From Qipengyuania pelagi (GTDB lineage Bacteria > Pseudomonadota > Alphaproteobacteria > Sphingomonadales > Sphingomonadaceae), in the NCBI RefSeq assembly GCF_009827295.1, contig NZ_WTYD01000001.1, positions 248,001 to 312,000 of the forward strand: 64,000 bases of DNA. The letters run 5' to 3'. Below, one piece after another: positions 53,945-63,719 of this stretch. The position numbers were made by a program, and so were the translations under genes. The notes beneath the pieces are model-generated. The model made no database searches. It was not told the DNA's origin and saw nothing but the letters and a program-made list of their open reading frames with translations. The number at the start of each line of letters is the position of its first letter. The stretch's first letter is position 1.

Positions 53945-54718
53945 TCAACGCACGCGCGGACCGCCGAAGGGGAGGGGTGGCGGAGGACGGCGCGCACCGC
54001 GCGGCAGCTGCGCCTGATAGGCCCGTCCGCAATGCTCGACGCAATAGGGGAAGCCGGGGTTCACCGCCTCGCCGCAGAAATGGAAATCCGGTTCGCCCGG
54101 ATGGCCCATCGGCCAGCGACAGACCTTTTCGCTGAGGTCGAGCAGGCTGGTCTTGTCCGCGATCTCGGGGCTCGGCTTGGCAGGTACGAGGCGGCGCGGC
54201 GGCGCGGGCGGGATCGGCGGCTGCTGATCGCCGGGTCCCTGGCGCAGGAAGCCGCCCGGGCCGACCGAGACGATCTTGGGCGTATCGGCCTGCTTGTTGG
54301 GAAGCGGTTGCGATGTCGCTGCGGGATTGCCGGACGCGTTGACCGGAGCGGCGGCCGGGGCCGCTGCGGGCGCAGGTGCCGACGCGGCGGGTTTGGCCGC
54401 CGGGCTTGTGGAAGGGGCAGGCGCGGCGCTCCCCGTCTGGGCCACCGCAGGGGCGGGCTTCGGCGAGGGCGCGGCCTTCTTCGTCGCAGGTTTCTTGGCC
54501 GCTGCCGGTTTCGGCGCGGTGGCCGGCTTCTTGGCGGGCGCGGCCTTCTTGTCGGCGGATTTCACCGGAGACGGACGCGATTTCAGGCCGAGGCGATGCG
54601 CCTTGCCGATCACGGCGTTGCGGCTGACCCCGCCCAGCTCGTCGGCGATCTGGCTGGCGGTCGAGCCGCCTTCCCACATTTTCTTCAGCGTCGCGATGCG
54701 TTCGTCGGTCCAGCTCAT
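53945..54718 (-). CDS. gcrA: Cell-cycle regulator GcrA
   Basis: 257 aa. N-terminal helix-turn-helix SWTDERIATLKKMWEGGSTA, IADELGGVSRNAVIGKAHRL, then a long Ala/Pro/Lys linker and a conserved C-terminal zone KVCRWPMGHPGEPDFHFCGE with several cysteines. GcrA binds sigma-70 holoenzyme at methylated GANTC sites in alphaproteobacteria. The linker is longer than in Caulobacter. Confidence 0.93.
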   Translation of the reverse strand: MSWTDERIATLKKMWEGGSTASQIADELGGVSRNAVIGKAHRLGLKSRPSPVKSADKKAAPAKKPATAPKPAAAKKPATKKAAPSPKPAPAVAQTGSAAPAPSTSPAAKPAASAPAPAAAPAAAPVNASGNPAATSQPLPNKQADTPKIVSVGPGGFLRQGPGDQQPPIPPAPPRRLVPAKPSPEIADKTSLLDLSEKVCRWPMGHPGEPDFHFCGEAVNPGFPYCVEHCGRAYQAQLPRGARRPPPPLPFGGPRVR

Positions 54719-54826
54719 GCGTAAATCATTTCCTGTCTGAGGCTGCGGCGGTCCCACCTCAATTCGTGAGACGACCGGGCCGGGCAAGCCTTGCCAGCGC
54801 GGGTGACAGGGCCTAGTCGCGCCATC

Positions 54827-55750
54827 ATGGCCGATCAAGCCCAGACTCCCCAATCACGTCCAGCCGCCCTTGCAGCCGACACCGATGCCGCTTTCGTGCA
54901 GGGTGGGGATGCGGGCCGGACCCGATTTGCGCCGCGCGGTCAGCCGGTCATCACCGGGATCAACCGCATCGGCCTGTGGAGCCTCTATATTAAGGAGGTT
55001 CGCCGGTTTCTCAAGGTGCAGACGCAGACGATCTGGGGTCCGGCGGTCAGTACGGTGCTGTTCCTGGTGATTTTCGACGTCGCTCTGGGGCGCGGCGATC
55101 GCAGCGTCCTCGGCGTGCCGTTCGCCGATTTCATCGCGCCGGGCCTGATCGTGATGGCGATGATGCAGAACGCCTTCGCCAATAGCAGTTTCTCGTTCCT
55201 GTCTGGCAAGATCCAGGGGACAATCATCGACCTGCTGATGCCGCCGCTTTCCGAAGGAGAGCTGATGGCGGGCATCGTCCTCGCCGCGATGACGCGCGCA
55301 GTGGCTGTCGGCGCGGCCCTGGCGCTGGCGATCGCGCTTTATCCCGGTGCCGCGCTCCATCTCGCAGGCTGGGTCGGGGCGCTCGCCATCGTCTGGTTCG
55401 GCCTGATGGGCGCCGCGATGCTGAGCCTGTTCGGGCTCATCACCTCGCTCTGGGCGGAGAAATTCGATCACAACGCGGCCATCACGACGCTGGTCGTCGC
55501 GCCGCTCGCACTGCTGTCGGGGACGTTCTACCTCATCGACAATCTCGCGCCCCTGTTCCAGACGATCAGCCGCCTCAACCCCTTCTTCTACGTGATTTCC
55601 GGGTTCCGCTTCGGATTTCTCGGGGCCAGCGATATCGGGCCGGGCACCATGCCAGTGGTCTGGGCGGGGATCGGGCTCGGCGCCTTCAATCTGGCGCTGG
55701 CCGTCATCTGCTACAAGCTGTTGAAATCAGGCTGGAAGATCAAGGCCTAG
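54827..55750 (+). CDS. ABC-2 type transporter permease
   Basis: 307 aa. IYIKEVRRFLKVQTQTIWGP-like start (LYIKEVRRFLKVQTQTIWGP), six hydrophobic segments and NPFFYVISGFRFGFLGASD place it with ABC-2 permeases of the YadH/NodJ type. Substrate unknown; the ATPase subunit is not adjacent. ATG 54827 lies 108 bp from the divergent gcrA start. Confidence 0.88.
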   Translation: MADQAQTPQSRPAALAADTDAAFVQGGDAGRTRFAPRGQPVITGINRIGLWSLYIKEVRRFLKVQTQTIWGPAVSTVLFLVIFDVALGRGDRSVLGVPFADFIAPGLIVMAMMQNAFANSSFSFLSGKIQGTIIDLLMPPLSEGELMAGIVLAAMTRAVAVGAALALAIALYPGAALHLAGWVGALAIVWFGLMGAAMLSLFGLITSLWAEKFDHNAAITTLVVAPLALLSGTFYLIDNLAPLFQTISRLNPFFYVISGFRFGFLGASDIGPGTMPVVWAGIGLGAFNLALAVICYKLLKSGWKIKA

Positions 55751-55789
55751 GCGAAAGACCCCCGCGCCTCCCCAATCAGTGCGTCCCGT

Positions 55790-56170
55790 TCAGTGGGTGA
55801 GGGCGCGCTGCATCCGGTACCGTCCCTTGGAAAAGGCATCGAACAGCCGCGCCACCTCGGGGTGATCGACCGGGCCGTTCGCCGCATCGCGCACCAGATT
55901 CTGCTGGCTCACATAGGCGACATAGCTCTCGTCGTCATTCTCGGCGAAGAGGTGATAGAAGGGCTGGTCGCGATCGGGCCGGATGCTTTCGGGGATCGAT
56001 TCGTACCATTCCTCGCTATTCGCGAAGACCGGATCGATATCGAAGATCACGCCGCGGAAATCGAACATGCGATGGCGCACGACGTCGCCGATGGCGAAGC
56101 GGGTCTCGAGAAGGGCGGGGGCATCGATCGTGCGACCGGCCTGGGGGGAGAAGAACAGGGCGCGTTGCAT
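55790..56170 (-). CDS. hspQ: Heat-shock protein HspQ (YccV)
   Basis: 126 aa. RFAIGDVVRHRMFDFRGVIF and DIDPVFANSEEWYESIP, then DQPFYHLFAENDDESYVAYV, match HspQ, a hemimethylated-DNA-binding protein and Lon-specificity factor in enterobacteria. ATG 56170 is used. The 179-bp spacer to the tRNA-Ser shows no further gene. Confidence 0.92.
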   Translation of the reverse strand: MQRALFFSPQAGRTIDAPALLETRFAIGDVVRHRMFDFRGVIFDIDPVFANSEEWYESIPESIRPDRDQPFYHLFAENDDESYVAYVSQQNLVRDAANGPVDHPEVARLFDAFSKGRYRMQRALTH

Positions 56171-56349
56171 AGGCGTTGGATATGGGAAGCAAGCCTTGCC
56201 GCACAAGGGCACGCGCTTTCTCGTCCCCGATTATCGCGCGCCTATCCGCCACAATTGCCTTGGCAAGGCGCCGCCCCTGCGCTAACGGCGCTGCTCCCAA
56301 ACGACCGGGGATGCCGATCGGGCCGAGGCCCGATGATCGCGCAAGACGC

Positions 56350-56439
<90 letters not shown>

Positions 56440-56472
56440 TTTAGCCGATACCGGACGGCCAGTCAGCTTCGG

Positions 56473-58521
56473 TCACATCCCCAGCTTGATCCCCGCCCAG
56501 ACGGTGCGCGGCGCAGCGTAATCGATCGAACCGCCCTGATTGCGGGTCACGACATCCTCGTCCGTCAGGTTCTCGCCCCTCAGGACGAGCGAGACCATGC
56601 GCGTCAGCGGCAATTCGGCAAAGGCGTCGATCGTCGTCGCGGCGGGAAGGATGTCGGTTTCGAGATCGTCCTCGAACTGCTTCCCGACATGGCGCAATGT
56701 CGCTGCGAGGAGGCCGCGCTGGCCGAAGCGATAGCTCAGCGTCGCGCTGCCCGCCCATTGCGGGGTCTGCGCCGGCCGGTTCCCGTCGAAATCCGCGCCG
56801 GTCTGGCGAGCCTCGGCATCGGTATAGGCGATCGAGCCGTCGAAGCGCAGCGCGCCGAAACCCAGGCCCGCGCTCCCTTCGATACCGCGAGCGCGGATCC
56901 GGTCGATATTCTGCCGCTGGCGCGTCACGCGGTCGAGCGTGACATTGGCGATCGCCCCTACGACGCGATTGTCGAACGCGGTGAGCGAGAGATCGACGGT
57001 CTCATCCGGCCGAAAATCGATCCCCGCCTCGAACCCTTCCAGCCGCTCGTTGTCGAGCGCGGCATTGGCATTCGTCGTGACCGGGAAGACCACGAAGGGG
57101 CGGTATAATTCGTTGAGCGTCGGAAGGCGCAGGCCGGTATAGGCGGCGCCGCGCAGACGAAAACCGCCGCCCGCTTCGAAGACGAAGCCGCCGCGGAAGG
57201 ATTCCTCCCAGCCCGCGCGATCGTCGTAAGCGAATTCGCGCAGAGTCACGCCATTCGCATCGGTGGCCGCGAAGAAACCGTTGCGGATGGTGTAGCGATC
57301 GAGCCGCGCGCCCGCAGTCAGCGTCAGCGGGCCGAGCAGCAGATCGTCTTCGACGAAGACGCCCAAATCGGTGTTGGTGCCCCCGGCATTGCGCCGTTCG
57401 GTGACGTTTCCGGTAAAGGCACTGAGGGCGACCTCGTACAGCTCACCATCGCTGCTGCGATAGTCGGTGCCGATGCGAAGCACTTTCCTGTCGCCGACAG
57501 GCGGGCGGATTTCGAACTTGCCGCCGATCCCGGTCGAGGGTGTGTTCCGCTGGTCTAACACGGGGACGAAGCGGGTCGAACTGATGACGACATTGGTGAA
57601 ATTGCGGGCCTGGAGATAGGCGAGCGCATCGAACTGCCAATCGCCGCGACCGATCAGGCGCAGGCTCGCGTCCTGCCCGCTGCTCGAACTGTCTGCGCCG
57701 TCGAAGCGAAGCGTTCGGCGATCGTCATAGACGAGGACGCGCGCCTGCAGTTCCACGGTGTCCGTCAGCGGCGCGACCCCGCGCGCCTGGAGCGAATAGC
57801 TGTCGAACCGGGCGCGCGCGGTGGCGGAGACGCGATCGGCCTCGGGGGTGGTGAAGAAGCCTTTACCCCGGTCCCAGCGCCCCGAAACCACGCCGAACCC
57901 TTCTCCCAGATCACCAGCGAGATGGGCTGCGGCCTCGGTTTCTCCCCGATCGTTGACATAGGCATGGCCGCCGAACCGGCCCAAAGTCGCCGCATCGGCA
58001 CTGGTCAGCTCGATCGTTCCCGCCAGTGCGCCCGCGCCGAACGGTCCCGACCCGCCGCCGCGCGTGACCCGCGCGCTTGCCAGCCGCTCGGGGGCGATGG
58101 CGGTGAAGGGGATGAAGCCGAAGAAGGGATCGGCCATCGGCACCCCGTCGAGCAGGACGGCGGCCCGGCTCGACGCATTGCCGCCAAGCGCGCGCAGGGT
58201 CACGCCCTGTGCGCTGGGGTTCGCCGAGCGGCTGTCGGAACGACGGAATTGCTGGAAACCGGCTACGGATGACAGCGCGTCCTCGATCCGGCCCGATCCG
58301 GTTGAGACGAGCCGGTCGCGCTCGATGATTTGCGTGGCATAGGCGGGGGTGGCGGGCGTCTCCGCGAGCCCCTCGCCGGTTACGATGATGACCGGATCGG
58401 CGGGTTCGGTTTCGGACTCTCCTGTATCGCCCGATTGCGCCAAAAGCTGCGCGGGGAGCATGGCTGCCAGCGCGGCGCCAACAAGAAACTGGGAATATCC
58501 GATATATTTGCGCGAATGCAT
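56473..58521 (-). CDS. TonB-dependent outer-membrane receptor (BtuB/vitamin-type)
   Basis: 682 aa. Signal peptide FLVGAALAAMLPAQLLAQ, TonB box VIIVTGEGL, plug motif RIEDALSSVAGFQQFRRSDS with SAQGVTLRALGGNASSRAAV, and an aromatic final strand (TVWAGIKLGM). The plug wording resembles BtuB-like receptors. ATG 58521 has AAGGGG 7 nt upstream. Ligand unknown. Confidence 0.9.
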   Translation of the reverse strand: MHSRKYIGYSQFLVGAALAAMLPAQLLAQSGDTGESETEPADPVIIVTGEGLAETPATPAYATQIIERDRLVSTGSGRIEDALSSVAGFQQFRRSDSRSANPSAQGVTLRALGGNASSRAAVLLDGVPMADPFFGFIPFTAIAPERLASARVTRGGGSGPFGAGALAGTIELTSADAATLGRFGGHAYVNDRGETEAAAHLAGDLGEGFGVVSGRWDRGKGFFTTPEADRVSATARARFDSYSLQARGVAPLTDTVELQARVLVYDDRRTLRFDGADSSSSGQDASLRLIGRGDWQFDALAYLQARNFTNVVISSTRFVPVLDQRNTPSTGIGGKFEIRPPVGDRKVLRIGTDYRSSDGELYEVALSAFTGNVTERRNAGGTNTDLGVFVEDDLLLGPLTLTAGARLDRYTIRNGFFAATDANGVTLREFAYDDRAGWEESFRGGFVFEAGGGFRLRGAAYTGLRLPTLNELYRPFVVFPVTTNANAALDNERLEGFEAGIDFRPDETVDLSLTAFDNRVVGAIANVTLDRVTRQRQNIDRIRARGIEGSAGLGFGALRFDGSIAYTDAEARQTGADFDGNRPAQTPQWAGSATLSYRFGQRGLLAATLRHVGKQFEDDLETDILPAATTIDAFAELPLTRMVSLVLRGENLTDEDVVTRNQGGSIDYAAPRTVWAGIKLGM

Positions 58522-58610
58522 TGCGACCCCTTTGCGACAGGTGCGCGCTTCGCGCCAAAACCGGGTGGGGGTCAAGGCCGATCCGGCACCACGTGCCGCA
58601 GCCGAGCCCG

Positions 58611-60719
58611 TCATTCGAGATAGGTCGGATCGTAGAGCAGGCTGAGATCGTTCGGCTCGCCCAGAATGGAGACGAGATCGTCCGGTTCTATCGCTAGGTC
58701 CGGCTCGGCGATCATGAGCTGCTCATCGCGCTCGACCAGCATGACGAGGCAGGAGCCCGGCAGGTCGATGTCTCGCAAGGACTTACCCATTTGTGAGGAC
58801 AGCGCCGGGATCTTCGCCGCGCGCTCGCGCACGAAATGATCGTCGCGCACCAGCACCGCCGCCAGCTCGTTCTCGTCCTTTGCGGCGAGCCAGCGTTCCT
58901 CGAACCGATCGCTTTGCGCCACTTCGGCGAGATGGCCGACAATCCTGAGATCGAGACCCGCAGGCTCTTCGGGCAGGATCAGATACATCAGCGTGTGGAC
59001 GTTGCGCGCACCGAGGATGTCCACGCTCGCCCGATTGCCGAAGCGGAAGATGAAGAGCTGCGATTCCTCGATATCGGATACGGTCTTGTAGGCGAGATAC
59101 ATATTCGGGCGGATCGCGTGGACATCCATCCGCTCGCCTTCAAAGACACCGCGAATGGCCTCTTCGCTCATGCCGAAGCGTTCCTGGCCCAGGGCCACCA
59201 TCTCTTCGATCAGCGCGGCCCGGTCGAAGCTACCGCGCGTATGGTCGACCAGCACGCTGCGCGCGACGACGCTTTCATAGCTCAGATTCTGGGGCTGGGT
59301 TCGCTCGTGCACGATGGCGGTCAGTTCGTGCTCGATCCCTTCGAAGGTGTTGTGGCCGAGATGGCGATGCATGTGGAAGATCGCGCCGCGCCGCTTCACG
59401 CGCTTGGAGGCGTAGAGCTGGTAATAGAGGCCGCAGAGGACCGACAGCGCGATGGTGAACAGGATCGCGACCGCGCCCATTTCGAGGATCAGCCAAAAGG
59501 CGAGCAAAACGCCCGCGATCGGAACCCAGGGATAGAGCGGCGTGCGGAAGCCCGGACGATAGCTGTCGATCCTGCTTTCGCGCATCACGATCACCGCCAG
59601 GCAGACGAGGCCGAACAGCAGCAATTGGAACGCGCTGGCGAGCTTGGCGACCGATTCCACGTCGAAGACGATCAGGACGGCGATCATGACCAGAACGGTG
59701 ATCGCGATCGCCAGCGTGGGCGTGCCGCTCTTGCCCAGGCGCGCGAGCGTGGCTGGAAGCAGCTTGTCCTTCGCCATCGCATAGGGATAGCGCGAGGCGG
59801 ACATGATACCCGCATTCCCGGTCGACGCGAAGGCGGCCACGGCGGACACGACGATCAGAGTGACGCCCAGATCGTAGGGCAGCCAGCCGAGGAAGCGCGA
59901 TCCGGCATCGGCCACCGGGGTCAGGCTTCCGAACAAATCCTGCGGCGGCATGACCGTGACGATGACGAGCGTCCCCAGGGTGTAGATCGCGGTCGCGGTG
60001 GCGAGCGACAGCGTCATTCCGAGCGGGATGTTGCGATCGGGGTTCTCGATCTCCTCGGCGACGCTGGCGACCTTGGTCAGGCCTGCATACGACACGAAAA
60101 CGAGACCGATCGTGGCGAAGAAGCCGCCGAACCCGTCGCGGAAGAAGCTGCCATATCCGGGCTCGGGCGCGAAGGCGTCGGCAATGCCGGTGCGCGCGAG
60201 GCCGAAGATGCAGAAGGCGGTGAGGATCACGACCAGCGTGCCCACCAGAATACGCTGCAACAGCGTCGTCTCCTTGGCGCCGAACATATTCAACAGCCCG
60301 AAGGCGATGGTCAGCGCGATCGCGGTGACGGTGATCGGCAGATCGATATAGAGTGCGAGATAGGCGCCCATGCCGACGAGGGCGAAGGCGCTTTTGAACA
60401 CCACCGCGACCCAGGATCCCAGGCCCCCGACAGTGCCCATCAACGGCCCCATGCTGCGGTCGAGGAAGAAATAGGTCCCGCCCGACCGCGGCATGGCGGT
60501 GGACAGTTCGGCCATGCAATACATGGCGGGAAGGATCATCAGCCCGGCGACGAGATAGGCGAGCCAGACCGAATTGCCGGTCTGCGCCGCGGCGATGCCG
60601 GGCAGGAGGAACAGGCCGGACGAGAACATCGCGCCGGTGGCCACCGCATAGACGTCGAACAGCTTGAGACTCTTGACGAGTTTCGGTTTGCTGCCCGCAG
60701 GCGCGGATGCTGCCGCCAT
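58611..60719 (-). CDS. APC-family amino-acid permease with cytoplasmic regulatory tail
   Basis: 702 aa. Twelve or so membrane segments in the first 440 residues (YAVATGAMFSSGLFLLPGIA, RSGGTYFFLDRSMGPLMGTV) mark an APC permease. The C-terminal 250 residues contain an EIIA-like region (GSFDRAALIEEMVALGQERF, NVHTLMYLILPEE) and a TrkA-C-like end (VLVERDEQLMIAEPDLAIEP, DDLVSIL). A nucleotide-regulated transporter is likely; substrate is uncertain. Confidence 0.85.
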   Translation of the reverse strand: MAAASAPAGSKPKLVKSLKLFDVYAVATGAMFSSGLFLLPGIAAAQTGNSVWLAYLVAGLMILPAMYCMAELSTAMPRSGGTYFFLDRSMGPLMGTVGGLGSWVAVVFKSAFALVGMGAYLALYIDLPITVTAIALTIAFGLLNMFGAKETTLLQRILVGTLVVILTAFCIFGLARTGIADAFAPEPGYGSFFRDGFGGFFATIGLVFVSYAGLTKVASVAEEIENPDRNIPLGMTLSLATATAIYTLGTLVIVTVMPPQDLFGSLTPVADAGSRFLGWLPYDLGVTLIVVSAVAAFASTGNAGIMSASRYPYAMAKDKLLPATLARLGKSGTPTLAIAITVLVMIAVLIVFDVESVAKLASAFQLLLFGLVCLAVIVMRESRIDSYRPGFRTPLYPWVPIAGVLLAFWLILEMGAVAILFTIALSVLCGLYYQLYASKRVKRRGAIFHMHRHLGHNTFEGIEHELTAIVHERTQPQNLSYESVVARSVLVDHTRGSFDRAALIEEMVALGQERFGMSEEAIRGVFEGERMDVHAIRPNMYLAYKTVSDIEESQLFIFRFGNRASVDILGARNVHTLMYLILPEEPAGLDLRIVGHLAEVAQSDRFEERWLAAKDENELAAVLVRDDHFVRERAAKIPALSSQMGKSLRDIDLPGSCLVMLVERDEQLMIAEPDLAIEPDDLVSILGEPNDLSLLYDPTYLE

Positions 60720-60888
60720 GATGTGCCCCCGAAGATATGTGCGACCCGGTTTCATGAATAAAGGCCGGGAGAGCGAAGCGTTCCTCCGCAGCTATGCTCG
60801 CCGTCGGTCGATCCGCTCTCCCGTGCAACGGATCTTGCGTGCAACGCGATGGCCGCGCGGCCTGCGATCCGCTATGGGCGCCGCCACG

Positions 60889-62349
60889 ATGTTCGATGGT
60901 TTCGACGCCCTGCTGCTCGCCCGCATACAGTTCGCCTTCACGGTGAGCTTCCACTTCATTTTCCCGGCCTTCTCTATCGGGCTGGCGAGCTTCCTCGCGG
61001 TGCTCGAAGGCCTGTGGCTGAAGACGGGCAAGCCGCTCTATCTCGACCTGTTCAAATACTGGCTGAAGATCTTCGCGATCGCCTTCGCCATGGGCGTCGT
61101 CTCGGGCATCGTGATGAGTTACCAGTTCGGCACCAATTGGTCGGTCTTCTCCGACGTGGCCGGGCCGGTCATCGGACCGCTGATGGCCTATGAGGTGCTG
61201 ACCGCCTTCTTCCTCGAGGCCGGATTTCTCGGCGTCATGCTGTTCGGGATGGAGCGGGTGGGTAAGAAGCTCCACTTCGCCGCCACGCTGATGGTGGCGG
61301 TGGGGACGTGTATCTCCGCCTTCTGGATCCTCAGCGTCAACAGCTGGATGCACACGCCCGTGGGTTACGAGATGGGCGCCAACGGCCAATTCCTGCCGGG
61401 GCCGAGCTGGTGGACGATCGTGTTCAATCCCAGCTTCCCCTATCGCCTCGTCCACACCGTGCTGGCCGCTTTCATCACGACCGCTTTCGTGGTCGGCGGG
61501 GTGGGAGCCTTCCATCTCATCAAGGATCGCACCAACACCCATGCGAGAAAGATGTTCTCGATGGCGATGTGGATGGCCGCGCTCGTCGTGCCCGTGCAGA
61601 TCTTTGCGGGCGACATGCATGGCCTCAACACGCTGGAGCATCAGCCGCAAAAGGTCATGGCGATGGAGGGGCATTACGAGAGCCACCCCGATGGCGCGCC
61701 GCTCTATCTGTTCGGGATTCCGAACGACAAGGAGCAGCGGCTGGATTACGCGGTCGGTATTCCGAAGCTGTCCAGCCTGATCCTGAAGCACGATCTCGAC
61801 GCGCCGCTGGCCGGCCTCGACACGATTCCCGACGACGAGCAGCCGCCGGTGGCGATCGTGTTCTGGAGCTTCCGCATCATGATCGCGGTCGGTTTCGCGA
61901 TGCTTGGCGTCGGGATGTGGAGCCTGCTCGCCCGATGGCGTGGTAAGCTCTACGAATGGAGCTGGCTGCACCGCGCCGCGCTGGTCATGGCACCTTCCGG
62001 CTTCGTCGCGGTGCTCGCCGGGTGGATCACCACCGAGGTCGGCCGTCAGCCTTACGTGATCTACAATCTCTTACGCACCGAAGATGCCGCCAGCCCGCTC
62101 GCCGCGCCCGCAGTGGGCGCTTCGCTGGTCGCCTTCGTCGTGGTCTATTTCTTCGTCTTCGGCGCGGGCGTCTGGTACATCCTCCATCTGATGCGCAAGG
62201 CGCCCCATGCGGGCGAATACGGGGTCAAGCGCGGCGACAAGGGCCCGATCCGTACGGCCGGTATCACGCCCGGTCTGACGCAGGACCCGTCTGACGAGAC
62301 CACCAAGGACCTGTCCGGCAGCAAGCAGGAACCGGAGGAGCGGCCATGA
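60889..62349 (+). CDS. Cytochrome bd-type ubiquinol oxidase subunit I, cyanide-insensitive group
   Basis: 486 aa. FDALLLARIQFAFTVSFHFI holds the first haem histidine, EVLTAFFLEAGFLGVMLFG follows, and EVGRQPYVIYNLLRTEDAAS is the CIO-type wording. The periplasmic Q-loop region before QPPVAIVFWSFRIMIAVG is short, placing it with CioA. It oxidises quinol with oxygen. The start is 60889 or 60874. It overlaps subunit II by ATGA. Confidence 0.93.
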   Translation: MFDGFDALLLARIQFAFTVSFHFIFPAFSIGLASFLAVLEGLWLKTGKPLYLDLFKYWLKIFAIAFAMGVVSGIVMSYQFGTNWSVFSDVAGPVIGPLMAYEVLTAFFLEAGFLGVMLFGMERVGKKLHFAATLMVAVGTCISAFWILSVNSWMHTPVGYEMGANGQFLPGPSWWTIVFNPSFPYRLVHTVLAAFITTAFVVGGVGAFHLIKDRTNTHARKMFSMAMWMAALVVPVQIFAGDMHGLNTLEHQPQKVMAMEGHYESHPDGAPLYLFGIPNDKEQRLDYAVGIPKLSSLILKHDLDAPLAGLDTIPDDEQPPVAIVFWSFRIMIAVGFAMLGVGMWSLLARWRGKLYEWSWLHRAALVMAPSGFVAVLAGWITTEVGRQPYVIYNLLRTEDAASPLAAPAVGASLVAFVVVYFFVFGAGVWYILHLMRKAPHAGEYGVKRGDKGPIRTAGITPGLTQDPSDETTKDLSGSKQEPEERP

Positions 62350-63347
62350 CCATGGACCTCACCACCGTCTGGGCGTTCATAATCGCCTTCGCAGTGTTCG
62401 CCTATGTGGTGATGGACGGCTTCGATCTCGGCATCGGCATCCTGTTCCCGACCTTCGAGGTCGGGCCGGAACGGGACCGGGCAATGAATTCGATCGCGCC
62501 GGTCTGGGACGGGAACGAGACCTGGCTGGTGCTGGGCGGAGGCGGATTGTTCGCGGCCTTTCCGCTGGCCTATGCGGTGATCCTGCCCGCGACCTATCCT
62601 TTGATAATCGCCATGCTGCTCGGCCTCGTCTTTCGCGGCGTCGCGTTCGAATATCGCTGGCGCGATCCGTCGCACCGCAAATTGTGGGACGTGGCCTTTA
62701 CGGGCGGCAGCCTCGTCGCGGCGATGGCGCAGGGGATGACCTTGGGCGCGCTGTTGCAGGGGATCGAAGTGGTCGATCGCGCCTATGCGGGCAGCTGGTG
62801 GGACTGGCTGACGCCCTACACGCTGCTGACGGGTCTCGGCACCGTGGCGGGCTATGCCTTGTTGGGCGCGACCTGGCTGGTGTGGAAACTCGACGGTGAG
62901 AGCCAAAATCATGCGCGCAAATTGGGCAAGCGCGCGGCCTGGGCGACATTCGTGCTGATGGGGGCGGTGAGCCTCTACAACGTTTTCCTCAATGCCGAAT
63001 ATGCCGAACGCTGGCTGACCGCGCCGGAAATCTATTACGCCGCGCCCGTCCCGATCCTCACCGGTCTGATCGCGCTGGCGCTGTTACGTGCGCTGTCGGT
63101 CGAGCGGCATTCGAAGCCCTTCTGGCTCAGCCTTGCGCTGTTCTTCTTCGGCATGGCGGGGCTGGGCGTGACGATCTGGCCCTATGTCATTCCGCCGGAC
63201 GTCACGATCTGGGACGCCGCCGCGCCCGAACGCAGCCAGATCTTCATGCTGGTGGGCGTCGCCATCACCATGCCGCTGATCCTCGCCTACACCGCCTGGG
63301 CCTATTACGTGTTCCGCGGCAAGGTCGGGCATGAGGGGTATCACTAA
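62346..63347 (+). CDS. Cytochrome bd-type ubiquinol oxidase subunit II
   Basis: 333 aa. [40 protein letters not shown] and [20 protein letters not shown] are CydB/CioB signatures, with eight or so helices. It pairs with subunit I and lies one base before the small subunit gene. Confidence 0.95.
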   Translation: MTMDLTTVWAFIIAFAVFAYVVMDGFDLGIGILFPTFEVGPERDRAMNSIAPVWDGNETWLVLGGGGLFAAFPLAYAVILPATYPLIIAMLLGLVFRGVAFEYRWRDPSHRKLWDVAFTGGSLVAAMAQGMTLGALLQGIEVVDRAYAGSWWDWLTPYTLLTGLGTVAGYALLGATWLVWKLDGESQNHARKLGKRAAWATFVLMGAVSLYNVFLNAEYAERWLTAPEIYYAAPVPILTGLIALALLRALSVERHSKPFWLSLALFFFGMAGLGVTIWPYVIPPDVTIWDAAAPERSQIFMLVGVAITMPLILAYTAWAYYVFRGKVGHEGYH

Positions 63348-63559
63348 TGCGCTCAAGCAGCGGAGCGGTAGCGCGAACAAAGGCTCGCTCAAGCAGCGAA
63401 GCGGTAGCGCGAACAAAGGCTCGCTCGAGCAGTGACGCGGAACCGAGCGAGGAAAAACCCCTCTGGCAACGCCTCGGCTGGATGGCGGCTATCTGGGCGG
63501 GCAGCGTCGCCGTGTTGGGCGCGGTCGCGATGGTGATCCGCTGGTGGCTGGGGGTCTAG
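63347..63559 (+). CDS. DUF2474-like small subunit of bd oxidase with a repeat expansion
   Basis: 70 aa. The C-terminal half [20 protein letters not shown] with [13 protein letters not shown] is a DUF2474-type single helix found at the end of CIO operons, similar in role to CydX. The N-terminal 24 residues are two copies of RSSSxAVARTKA, and a third partial copy follows. The start shares a base with the subunit II stop. Confidence 0.78.
   Translation: MRSSSGAVARTKARSSSEAVARTKARSSSDAEPSEEKPLWQRLGWMAAIWAGSVAVLGAVAMVIRWWLGV
63350..63433 (+). repeat. 36-bp tandem repeat inside the small oxidase-subunit gene
   Basis: Units start at 63350, 63386 and 63422 (partial). They begin CGCTCAAGCAGCGGAGCGGT and CGCTCAAGCAGCGAAGCGGT, and each full unit is 12 codons, so copy-number change keeps the frame. 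Confidence 0.85.
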
Positions 63560-63598
63560 CCTCGCCGGAGAATCGGCTGACGCGGCACTGAGCCGCCC

Positions 63599-63692
63599 CT
63601 GGATCGCCAAGGGGCTACGCCCCTCGCGATGACGAGGAGAAGCTCCCTACCATCCTCGTCATTGCGAGGAGCGAAGCGACGAAGCAATCCAG
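63599..63692. repeat. Inverted pair of interspersed repeat units
   Basis: CTGGATCGCCAAGGGGC...GATGACGA (63599-63637) is followed by TCGTCATTGCGAGGAGCG...GCAATCCAG (63656-63692) in opposite orientation. The second unit is the near-identical partner of 44213-44249. They fill the spacer between the bd oxidase operon and the AbgT gene and may form a long hairpin. Confidence 0.75.
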
Positions 63693-63719
63693 AGCGCCGC
63701 CGTGCCGCTCGTCAACCGC

